Source of the DNA: Mycobacteriales bacterium
Lineage (GTDB): Bacteria > Actinomycetota > Actinomycetes > Mycobacteriales > SCTD01
Assembly: GCA_030697205.1 (NCBI GenBank)
Contig: JAUYQP010000058.1
Span: 1 to 64,000 of the forward strand
DNA: 64,000 bases
Direction: 5' to 3'
Positions 24,206 through 31,110 of this stretch are shown here, piece by piece. How positions within the stretch are numbered: the stretch's first letter is position 1; each line of letters starts with the position of its first letter. The position numbers and the translations under genes are program-made. Under the pieces are notes generated by a model. The model saw only the letters and a program-made list of their open reading frames with translations. It had not been told where the DNA came from and ran no database searches.

Positions 24206-25429
24206 GTGAGGACCCCGGCGAGCCTGAGGGGGCTGCCGCGCGAGACCTACGTCCTCGCCCTGGTGGCCTTCTGCGTCGCGCTCGGCTTCGGGATCGTGGT
24301 GCCCGCGGTGCCGCTATTCGCGCAGCAGTTCGGCGTCGGGAGCACCGCCGCCGGCGCGGTCATCTCGGCGTTCGCCTTGATGCGCTTCGTGTCGGGGCTG
24401 AGCGGTGGGCGGCTCGTCGACCGGGTGGGGGAGCGGGCCGCGCTGCTGGTCGGGCTGCTGGTCGTCGCGGTGTCCTCTCTGCTCGCGGGCCTGGCTGTCA
24501 GCTACCCCCAGCTGCTGATCCTGCGCGGTGTCGGCGGCATCGGCTCGGCGGTCTTCACGATTGCCGCGACGAGCCTGCTGCTGCGGGTCGCGAGCGCCGC
24601 GCAGCGCGGACAGACGCAGAGCGTCTACCGGGGCGGGTTCCTCATCGGCGGGATCGCCGGCCCGGCCCTGGGTGGCGCGGTCATCGGCGTCTCGCTGCGC
24701 GCACCGTTCTTCCTCTACGCCGGGACGCTCGTGCTCGCGGCGCTCGCCGCAGCGACGTTGCTCCCGAAGCCGCCGCCGAAGCCGCCGAAGGCTGACAGGC
24801 CGCCCAAAGAGCCGACCGTCCCGCTGCGGGTGACGCTCGCCGACCCGTCGTACCAGGCTGCTCTGGCTGGGAGCTTCGCGACCGGCTTCGCGGTGTTCGG
24901 GGTGCGCAGTGCGATCGTGCCGCTGCTGGTGGTGCAGCAGCTCGACCTGGGTGCGGGGTGGATCGGTGCGTCGTTCACCGTCGGCGCGATCGTGCAGGGG
25001 GTGCTGCTCCTGCCTGCGGGCAAGGCGGTCGACAGGATCGGTCGCCGCCCGACGCTCGTCGGTGGCGGGCTGCTCGTCGCGGTGGCGCTGGCGGGGCTTG
25101 CCGCGGCGGACGGTGCTGTCGGGCTGATGGTGTCGACGGTGGTGTTCTCGTGCGGGGCCTCGCTGCTCGGGGTCGCTCCGGCTGCGCTCGTCGGTGACGT
25201 CACCGAGGGGCGCAGCGGTCGGGCCGTCGCGGTGTGGCAGATGGCCAGCGACCTGGGCGGGGTCACCGGGCCGCTGATCGCCGGGCTGCTCGTCGACTAC
25301 GCGTCCTTCGGTGCGGCCCTTGTCGTGAGCGCGGTCGTCGTGGCGGTGTGCGCTCTCGTGGGCTTGCGGGTCCCGGGTGCCGGGTCTCGGGCGTCTCACG
25401 GCGTGCGTGGCTCTCGGTCCATCAGCTAA
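24206..25429 (+). CDS. MFS transporter (12-TM, drug-efflux type)
   Basis: About 407 residues from GTG 24206; a GTG at 24179 is possible, but AGGGA there almost touches the codon. Twelve hydrophobic segments are visible. The motif A-like loop GGRLVDRVGERAALLVG follows TM2, and LPAGKAVDRIGRRPTLVGG repeats it in the second half. A Pro/Lys-rich loop (PKPPPKPPKADRP) separates the halves. MFS proteins of this size usually export drugs or metabolites by proton antiport; the substrate is unknown. It is divergent from the secreted hydrolase gene. Confidence 0.85.
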   Translation: MRTPASLRGLPRETYVLALVAFCVALGFGIVVPAVPLFAQQFGVGSTAAGAVISAFALMRFVSGLSGGRLVDRVGERAALLVGLLVVAVSSLLAGLAVSYPQLLILRGVGGIGSAVFTIAATSLLLRVASAAQRGQTQSVYRGGFLIGGIAGPALGGAVIGVSLRAPFFLYAGTLVLAALAAATLLPKPPPKPPKADRPPKEPTVPLRVTLADPSYQAALAGSFATGFAVFGVRSAIVPLLVVQQLDLGAGWIGASFTVGAIVQGVLLLPAGKAVDRIGRRPTLVGGGLLVAVALAGLAAADGAVGLMVSTVVFSCGASLLGVAPAALVGDVTEGRSGRAVAVWQMASDLGGVTGPLIAGLLVDYASFGAALVVSAVVVAVCALVGLRVPGAGSRASHGVRGSRSIS

Positions 25430-25469
25430 CGAGCACACCGCCCGCACGCGTCGGGACGCCTACGTCGTC

Positions 25470-25492
25470 ACGTGCTAGCATTGCTAGCACGT
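25470..25492. promoter_or_regulatory. Perfect 23-bp palindromic operator of the FitAB-like module
   Basis: Arms ACGTGCTAGCA and TGCTAGCACGT are exact reverse complements separated by one T. The site ends just before the ribosome binding site of the antitoxin gene. FitA/VapB-type antitoxins repress their own operon through such inverted repeats. Confidence 0.7.
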
Positions 25493-25508
25493 GGAACGGA
25501 GTGCCGTT

Positions 25509-25754
25509 GTGGCAGACCTGAGCATTCGCAACCTCGATGACGACGTGAGGCGGCGTCTGCGTGTGCGCGCGGCCGAGCACGGGCTTTCCATGGAGGCTGA
25601 GGTCCGGCAGATCCTCACCGAGGCCGTCGCCGACGAGGGCCTCGCAGCGCGCCCCTTCAGCGCACTGCGGGAGAGCTTCGCGGCGATCGGCGGAGTCGAC
25701 CTGCAGCTACCGGCTCGTGATGAGCCTGCACGCTCTGCGACGTTCGTGACGTGA
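25509..25754 (+). CDS. FitA-like RHH antitoxin
   Basis: 81 residues. GTG 25509 is chosen because GGAACGGAG lies at the right distance; a GTG at 25491 would overlap the operator. The core VADLSIRNLDDDVRRRLRVR then GLSMEAEVRQILTEAV is the FitA/Phd-like RHH family. The C-terminal tail would wrap the PIN toxin. The stop overlaps the toxin GTG (GTGA). Confidence 0.85.
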   Translation: MADLSIRNLDDDVRRRLRVRAAEHGLSMEAEVRQILTEAVADEGLAARPFSALRESFAAIGGVDLQLPARDEPARSATFVT

Positions 25755-26170
25755 TCGTCGTCGACACCAATGTCTTCTCGGAGCTGATGCGATCCGCGCC
25801 TGCTCCGCAGGTCGATGACTGGTTCGCCGCTCAGGACGAGACCAGGCTGTTCGTGACCGCAGTGACCCTGGCCGAGGTGTCTTACGGCATCGAACGACTG
25901 CCCGCCGGCGCGCGCAAGCGGACCATCCTGGCGACTGCCGAGGAGAGCTTCGGGGCGTTCGTCGGCAAGGTGCTCCCCTTTGACGAGGTCGCAGCCCGCG
26001 CCTATGGCGCGATCGCCGCCGAACGAGAAGCGCTAGGCCTTCCGATCAGCGCGATGGACGCACAGATCGCTGCGATCTGCCGCGCCAGCGGAGCACTCCT
26101 CGCCACCCGCAACACCAAGGATTTCGAGCAGACAGGTGTCTCCCTCGTCGATCCATGGAACGCGGAGTGA
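25751..26170 (+). CDS. FitB-like PIN domain toxin
   Basis: 139 residues from GTG 25751. PIN motifs: MIVVDTNVFSELMR (Asp5), AVTLAEVSYGIERLP (Glu), ISAMDAQIAAICR (Asp) and TRNTKDFEQTGVSLVDPW at the end, which is characteristic of the FitB/VapC group. It is probably an RNase neutralised by the adjacent RHH protein. Confidence 0.9.
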   Translation: MIVVDTNVFSELMRSAPAPQVDDWFAAQDETRLFVTAVTLAEVSYGIERLPAGARKRTILATAEESFGAFVGKVLPFDEVAARAYGAIAAEREALGLPISAMDAQIAAICRASGALLATRNTKDFEQTGVSLVDPWNAE

Positions 26171-26176
26171 GGCCCT

Positions 26177-26195
26177 CTCGTCATCGCTCGACGAG
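26177..26195. terminator. Hairpin between convergent toxin and methyltransferase genes
   Basis: CTCGTC and GACGAG form a 6-bp stem around a 7-base loop in the 55-bp gap. There is no T-tract. Confidence 0.4.
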
Positions 26196-26225
26196 GTCGG
26201 CTGCCGACACCGGCTGACCGGGCCG

Positions 26226-27308
26226 TCAGGGACGCGCTTCGAGGACCAGGTTGAACGGTGTCTCGCTGGCGCGGCGGAACCGGCTGAAGCCGGCCTCTGC
26301 GGCGATCTCCCGGAGGCGCTGCTCGCCGGCCTGCGCGCCGAGCGCCGTGCCGACCGCCTCGGAGAGGGAGGCCGGAGTGCAGATCATCGTCGAGGCGCCG
26401 TAGAAGACGCGACCGACGGGGGTGAGGTTGTCGGCGAGGTCATCGCCGGCGTAGGGCTCGACAAGCATGACCGTGCCGTCGTCGGCGAGGGCTTTGCGGG
26501 CGTGGCGGAGGGCGCCGAGCGGGTCGCCCATGTCGTGCAGGCAGTCGAAGTAGGTGATGAGGTCGTAGCCCGTGCCCGGGAAGTCGGTGGCCGACGCGAC
26601 CTCGAAGCCGACCCGCTCGGCGATGCCGGCGTCGGCGATGAGCTTGTTGGCCGCGTCGATTGAGGGCTGGTGGGTGTCGAAGCCGGTGACGATGGCCTGC
26701 GGGTAGCTGTGACCGAGGATCGTCGTCGAGTGCCCGAAGCCGCAGCCAATGTCGGCGACCCGCGCGCCCGCGGCCAACTTGTCGGTGATGCCGTCCAGTG
26801 AGGGGATCCACTCCTGCGTGAGGTGGGCGAGGTAGCCGGGCCGGAAGAAGCGCGCGGTGCCGGTGAACAGGCCGGCGTCGTGCTCGCCCCAGCCGATGCC
26901 TTCCCCGCTGCGGAAGGCCTCGGCGAGCCGGGGGGTGATCCGTGAGGCGGCCGCGAACGCTTGGAACCCGCCGAGCACGCATGCCGGGCTCGTCTCGTCG
27001 GTCAGAGCCACGGCCTGCTCCGCCGGAAGGCTGAAGCGGCCCTCGCCCTCGTAGCTGAGGTAGCCCCCTGCTGCCTGGCAGGACAGCCACTCCCGCAGGT
27101 AGCGCTCGGACGTCCCTGTCTTCTTGGCCAGCTCGGCGGGGGTGACCGGGGTGCCGTCGGCCATGGCGCGATAGAGCCCGAGCTGGTCGCCGATGACGAC
27201 GAGCGGCGCGTTGACGACCGCGCCGAGCTCGCCGACGACCTGGCCGACGAAGGCCATCAGTCGGTCCTCGTCCACGGGACGGGTGGGTGTGGTCGGAGAT
27301 GTGCTCAT
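26226..27308 (-). CDS. Class I SAM-dependent methyltransferase with winged-helix head
   Basis: 360 residues from ATG 27308, with AGGAGGGC upstream. Residues 15-100 form an O-methyltransferase-like dimerisation winged helix (TPAELAKKTGTSERYLREWL). The SAM domain has motif I VADIGCGFGHST, GFDTHQPSIDAAN, LITYFDCLHDMGDP and VMLVEPYAGDD. It resembles mycobacterial Rv2258c-type methyltransferases; the substrate is unknown. It is divergent from a lone LuxR-type HTH protein, with a palindrome between the two, which suggests linked control. Confidence 0.88.
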   Translation of the reverse strand: MSTSPTTPTRPVDEDRLMAFVGQVVGELGAVVNAPLVVIGDQLGLYRAMADGTPVTPAELAKKTGTSERYLREWLSCQAAGGYLSYEGEGRFSLPAEQAVALTDETSPACVLGGFQAFAAASRITPRLAEAFRSGEGIGWGEHDAGLFTGTARFFRPGYLAHLTQEWIPSLDGITDKLAAGARVADIGCGFGHSTTILGHSYPQAIVTGFDTHQPSIDAANKLIADAGIAERVGFEVASATDFPGTGYDLITYFDCLHDMGDPLGALRHARKALADDGTVMLVEPYAGDDLADNLTPVGRVFYGASTMICTPASLSEAVGTALGAQAGEQRLREIAAEAGFSRFRRASETPFNLVLEARP

Positions 27309-27377
27309 GTGCCCTCCTGGGGCGGGCCCGGTGTCGGATGCCTCCTTGACACTGCGAGCGAGGAGGTCGAGCGTCCA

Positions 27378-27393
27378 TACGCACAGGTGCGTA
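27378..27393. promoter_or_regulatory. Inverted repeat in the methyltransferase/HTH divergent promoter
   Basis: TACGCAC and GTGCGTA are perfect reverse complements spaced by AG. The site lies 21 bp before ATG 27415 and 70 bp before ATG 27308, where the neighbouring LuxR-type protein could bind. Confidence 0.5.
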
Positions 27394-27414
27394 CGCCGAG
27401 CAGTGGGGGCTGCC

Positions 27415-27636
27415 ATGTCGACAGCACTGGCCCTTGTCAGCGTCCTGACGGCACGCGAGCGCGAGGTCCTCGAGCTCGTGGCCGAAGGGCGGACCAACCA
27501 GGCGATCGGTCATGCGCTGGCGCTGAGCCCGCGCACGGTCGCCAAGCACCTGGAGCACAGCTATCGCAAGCTCGACGTGAGCTGCCGGACCCAGGCCGTC
27601 GTCGTCGTCCTCCGGGAGCGGGCCGGCCCGGCCTGA
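27415..27636 (+). CDS. Stand-alone LuxR-type (GerE) HTH regulator
   Basis: 73 residues, essentially only the DNA-binding domain: VLTAREREVLELVAEGRTNQ, then ALALSPRTVAKHLEHSYRKL. ATG 27415 follows GTGGGGG. There is no receiver or sensor domain, as in small LuxR-like regulators of Actinobacteria. It probably controls itself and the divergent methyltransferase gene through the palindrome between them. Confidence 0.85.
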   Translation: MSTALALVSVLTAREREVLELVAEGRTNQAIGHALALSPRTVAKHLEHSYRKLDVSCRTQAVVVVLRERAGPA

Positions 27637-27738
27637 GCGCCGCACATCGCCCAGCCTGCAGCGAACGCGGCCGACACGAGCACTCCGCGGCCGCTGCGCG
27701 CGAGCGGCGGCCCTCGATCCCACGCTGCTACCCAGGCC

Positions 27739-28380
27739 TCAGCCCACGCGGGCCGGCTGACGGCTCGTTGTCGCCACCGTCAGCGAGCGTCCGGCCAGGG
27801 CGAACGCCCACAGCACCGGTAGCAGCGCGGCCCCCATGGCGATCAGGCCGCTGAGCGCGAAGAACAACGGCAGCCACAGGGCCAGCAGCACTGCAGCGCC
27901 TCGCGGCTGAAAGCCCCTGCGCAGCAGGGAGATCCCGAGGACGAGCGCGCCGATCATCCCGATGAGCATGAACAGCAGGGTGACTGCGAAGAACTCGTCG
28001 AGCAGCGGCGTCCAGTAGCTGCCGGTGACACCGACTGTCATGCCCACCAGACCGGTGAGAGTCAGTCGCCACCCCCACCTCTCGGCCCCGACCGGCATGC
28101 GGGTCCGACGAACGGCCACGGCGCACAGCGCCACGACCAGCAGGATCGGCGCCCACAGCTTGCCGTAGGTCGTGTAGACGGTGTCGGCGCTGGCCCAGTC
28201 GAGCAACGGCGACAGCGCATCGGCGGAGGGCTCCGCCCACGCGCGCACCACGCCGCTCTCGAGGTCTCCCTTGCCCTCCTCGGTCGCGAACCGCGAGAGC
28301 GCCGCGAGCGGCGCGAGCACCGTTCCTGCTACTGCTGCGGCAAGAGCCGCACGAGCGATCTGCTGATCGTCGAGCTTCAT
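27739..28380 (-). CDS. Membrane protein of unknown function
   Basis: 213 residues from ATG 28380, with GGGGGGATC before it. Five or six hydrophobic segments are seen (AAAVAGTVLAPLAALS, LWAPILLVVALCAVAV, LTLTGLVGMTVGVTG, FFAVTLLFMLIGMIGALVLG, AAVLLALWLPLFFALSGLIA). No recognisable domain. It is divergent from the two-component genes at 28513, so it may be a target of that system, which is inference from position only. Confidence 0.75.
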   Translation of the reverse strand: MKLDDQQIARAALAAAVAGTVLAPLAALSRFATEEGKGDLESGVVRAWAEPSADALSPLLDWASADTVYTTYGKLWAPILLVVALCAVAVRRTRMPVGAERWGWRLTLTGLVGMTVGVTGSYWTPLLDEFFAVTLLFMLIGMIGALVLGISLLRRGFQPRGAAVLLALWLPLFFALSGLIAMGAALLPVLWAFALAGRSLTVATTSRQPARVG

Positions 28381-28512
28381 GATCCCCCCGGGGTCGTCGT
28401 CGGTGACGGCGACGCTAGGGACGAGCCGACCGCCCGTCGTCGGCCTGCGGATCGGTCCTGTCTCCACCCTGAGGTTGATGCCGGGCAGTCCTCGAGCCGC
28501 TACCTTTCCGCC

Positions 28513-29655
28513 ATGAGCGAGGACCGGAGCCTCGGCTGGCGCGATGTGCTGGTGCCGCTGCTGGTGCTCGTCATCGCGGTGGTGGAGGCGGTGTCCTACG
28601 GGCCGCCGCGGCTGCCGCTCGTGCTGGGCGTCGAGGCGTTCGCCTGCGCGCTGATGGTCGGGCGACGGCGGTGGCCTCTCGTGACCGCCGCGGCGGCGAT
28701 CCTGCCGCTGCTCGGGCTGTCCCACGTCGGACCCGCGGTGGACGTTCTCGCGGCCCCGGTCCTGGTGATGGTGCTGGCGTCATTCAGCCTCGGGCGCTGG
28801 GTGGCCGACCTGCGGGGGCTCGCTGTGCTCGTCCCGGCCTACGTGCTCACGGTCGCCGGAGTCGAGCGCTCGGACGGCAACCCACCGGACATCACCGATG
28901 TCGTGTTCGTCGCGGCGCTGCTCGTCCCGCCGTACGTCTTCGGTCGCGTCATGCGCACCCTCGACGAGCGCAGCGCACGACTGGCCGCGCAGGCGGAGCT
29001 GCTCTCGCGGCTGCAGGCGACGGTCCGCGACGACGCCGTGGCCGCGGAGCGGGCGCGGATCGCGCGCGAGCTGCACGACGTGCTGGCGCACTCGATCAGC
29101 GCAATGGTGGTGCAGGCGTCGGCGGGGGAGGAGCTCGTGCGGCGCGACCCTGATCGGGCGGCGACGGCGATGGCGCAGGTCGCCGAGACCGGCCGGCGCG
29201 CGCTGGCCGAGACCGGGCGGCTGCTGTCGCTCGTCCGTGACGACCACGACGAGCTCGGGCTCGACCCCGACCCGGGGCTCGACCGGCTGGACGAGCTCGT
29301 CGACCAGTTCCGTCGTAGCGGCCTCGACGTGGAGGTGCACGTCGATGGCGACCTGGACGAGCTGTCTGCGGGGATCGACCTGTCCTCCTATCGCATCGTG
29401 CAGGAGGCGCTGACCAACGCCTTGAAGTACTCCCTCGACCGGCGCGTCGAGCTGCGTCTACGACGCACAAGCGGCTCGCTCGTCATCGAGGCGGAGAACC
29501 GCGGACGCCCCGGGCCGTCCACCGGCAGCGGGCTCGGCTTGGTGGGGATGGCCGAGCGGGTGTCGGTCTACGGCGGCACGATCGAGCACGAGTTCACCCG
29601 TGACGGCCGCTTCCGGCTCGCGGTCGTGCTGCCGGTCGAGATGGCGGACGTGTGA
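28513..29655 (+). CDS. Sensor histidine kinase (NarL/DesK group)
   Basis: 380 residues from ATG 28513. Five or so membrane segments cover 15-145. The HisKA_3 box ERARIARELHDVLAHSISAM contains the phospho-accepting His. The HATPase part has SYRIVQEALTNALKYS (N box) and GSGLGLVGMAERVSVYGG (G box). It signals to the response regulator it overlaps by four bases. The stimulus is unknown; membrane-embedded sensors of this type often respond to cell-envelope stress. Confidence 0.92.
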   Translation: MSEDRSLGWRDVLVPLLVLVIAVVEAVSYGPPRLPLVLGVEAFACALMVGRRRWPLVTAAAAILPLLGLSHVGPAVDVLAAPVLVMVLASFSLGRWVADLRGLAVLVPAYVLTVAGVERSDGNPPDITDVVFVAALLVPPYVFGRVMRTLDERSARLAAQAELLSRLQATVRDDAVAAERARIARELHDVLAHSISAMVVQASAGEELVRRDPDRAATAMAQVAETGRRALAETGRLLSLVRDDHDELGLDPDPGLDRLDELVDQFRRSGLDVEVHVDGDLDELSAGIDLSSYRIVQEALTNALKYSLDRRVELRLRRTSGSLVIEAENRGRPGPSTGSGLGLVGMAERVSVYGGTIEHEFTRDGRFRLAVVLPVEMADV

Positions 29656-30305
29656 CCTCGGTCGTCATCGCGGACGACCAGGAGCTGGTGCGCTCAGGGT
29701 TGCGGATGGTGCTCGAGGCTCGTGGGATCGAGGTGCGCGGGGAGGCGGGTGACGGCCGGGAGGCGGTCGACGTCGTCGTCCGTGAGTCGCCCGACGTCGT
29801 GCTGATGGACATCCGGATGCCGGTGCTGGACGGGATCGCCGCCACCCGCGAGCTGGTGGCGCGCGACACGGGCACCCGGGTGCTGGTCCTCACGACCTAC
29901 GACCTGGACGAGTACGTCTACGGGGCCCTCCGTGCAGGCGCCGCGGGCTTCCTGCTCAAGGCCACCCCGGCGGAGCGGCTGGTCGCGGGGATCGAGACGG
30001 TGGCTGCAGGAGATGCACTGCTCGCGCCCCGGCTCACCCGGCGGCTGATCGAGGAGCACGTCTCGCGCCCCCCTCCCGTGGCTGGTGTCCCTGCGCCGCT
30101 GCGGGTGCTGACCGAGCGCGAGCTCGAGGTGCTCGTCCTCATCGCCCGTGGCCGGACCAACGACGAGATCGCGGTGGATCTCGTGGTCAGCGAGGCGACC
30201 GTGAAGACGCACGTGAACCGGATCCTCGGCAAGCTCGAGCTGCGCGGTCGGGTGCAGGCGGTGGTGCTGGCCTACGAGACAGGGCTGGTCCGGCCTGGTG
30301 GCTGA
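29652..30305 (+). CDS. NarL/LuxR-family response regulator
   Basis: 217 residues from GTG 29652, overlapping the kinase stop. The receiver domain has DDQELVRSGLRMVLE, VVLMDIRMP (phospho-acceptor Asp) and the conserved Lys in GFLLKATP. The C-terminal LuxR HTH domain is LTERELEVLVLIARGRTNDE, then SEATVKTHVNRILGKL. Partner of the preceding kinase; targets probably include the divergent membrane protein gene. Confidence 0.93.
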   Translation: MTSVVIADDQELVRSGLRMVLEARGIEVRGEAGDGREAVDVVVRESPDVVLMDIRMPVLDGIAATRELVARDTGTRVLVLTTYDLDEYVYGALRAGAAGFLLKATPAERLVAGIETVAAGDALLAPRLTRRLIEEHVSRPPPVAGVPAPLRVLTERELEVLVLIARGRTNDEIAVDLVVSEATVKTHVNRILGKLELRGRVQAVVLAYETGLVRPGG

Positions 30306-30338
30306 CGGCCTGGTGATGCCGGTTGCAGTGCACGCCGC

Positions 30339-30500
30339 TCAGCAGGCGGTGTAGCCGGGGGAGCCGCCGCGCCGGCTGCAGGTGTCCAGGGTCGAGCCGG
30401 CTGCGTTGCGCAGGGTCGCCGCGTCCCCGTCGTTGTTCCAGACGTAAGCACCGCTGCCCCAGTAGCGGTGCCCACCCATCGAGCAGGGCGCGGAGCTGTG
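30339..30500 (-). pseudogene. Remnant of a lamin-tail domain (C-terminal end)
   Basis: The minus frame ends with RYWGSGAYVWNNDGDAATLR, then NAAGSTLDTC, a close match in style to the final strands of secreted lamin-tail domains like that in the hydrolase at 22383-24071. Upstream in the frame the sequence loses protein character, and there is no signal peptide or start. It is the leftover tail of a lost secreted protein. It accounts for part of the 271-bp gap between the response regulator and the Phd-like gene. Confidence 0.5.
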
Positions 30501-30576
30501 CTCGTGCGACACGGACTTCCAGCGCTTCCCCGGGTTGCGGTGGACGGACCCCCTTCGGGCCTGAGTCGCCTCGGGC

Positions 30577-30846
30577 CTACCTCGAGCCGTGACGCAGCTC
30601 GGCGACAAGCTCCGACACCGAGCCCGTCGGCGAGACACGCGCGACGCCCGCGGCTGGAAGTCGGGTAGCCGCGGGGCGACTGACGACGCCCTCCGCGGTC
30701 AGACGCTCGAGAGCATCGTCGGTGTCGATCCCCACGAGGCGAGCGACGGGCAGGCCGCGCTCGGTCACCACGATCTGCTCGCCGGCCCGGACTCGGGCCA
30801 GGTAGGCAGACAGGTGGGTCCGGAGTTCGGAGACCGCGACGTCCAT
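30577..30846 (-). CDS. Phd/YefM-type antitoxin (orphan)
   Basis: 89 residues from ATG 30846; a start at 30870 is also open. The sequence MDVAVSELRTHLSAYLARVR, GEQIVVTERGLPVARLVGID is the Phd/YefM fold. The C-terminal part would bind a toxin, but no toxin gene follows within the 240 bp downstream, which hold only a broken lamin-tail fragment. It is either an orphan antitoxin or serves a toxin elsewhere. Confidence 0.8.
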   Translation of the reverse strand: MDVAVSELRTHLSAYLARVRAGEQIVVTERGLPVARLVGIDTDDALERLTAEGVVSRPAATRLPAAGVARVSPTGSVSELVAELRHGSR

Positions 30847-30919
30847 CACTGCAGCGTATGAATCTGGCAATTCGTTTGGGCACGGCCGGCGCTACGTCCG
30901 CGGGTCGTGCGCCGGTGGG

Positions 30920-30963
30920 TCTCGGTCAGATGGGGTCGCCAGAGCGACCACTCTGACCCGAGA
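30920..30963. repeat. 44-nt stem-loop repeat, copy 1
   Basis: The outer arms TCTCGGTCAGA and TCTGACCCGAGA pair, with one extra C bulged in the right arm. Inner arms GGTCGC and GCGACC pair around the loop CAGA. It shares the 3' arm CTGACCCGAGACAGC and loop with copies at 30993 and 52344, while the inner stem differs but still pairs. Confidence 0.8.
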
Positions 30964-30992
30964 CAGCCGCTGGCGTGCTGATGCGCGGTGCG

Positions 30993-31036
30993 TCTCGGTT
31001 GATCCTCCGCGTCAGAGCGCGGAGCCTGACCCGAGA
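30993..31036. repeat. 44-nt stem-loop repeat, copy 2
   Basis: Outer arms TCTCGGTTGAT and CTGACCCGAGA, inner arms CTCCGCG and CGCGGAG around loop TCAGAG. Same strand as copy 1, starting 73 bp after it. Both follow the stop of the secreted protein gene at 31111 on the minus strand, so they may act as terminators for it. Confidence 0.8.
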
Positions 31037-31110
31037 CAGCGGGCGGGGTGGCGGAGGACGGCGTGAACGGTGGGCGGCTTGGGCAACGCGGGCGGTGCAG
31101 CCCGCGACCG

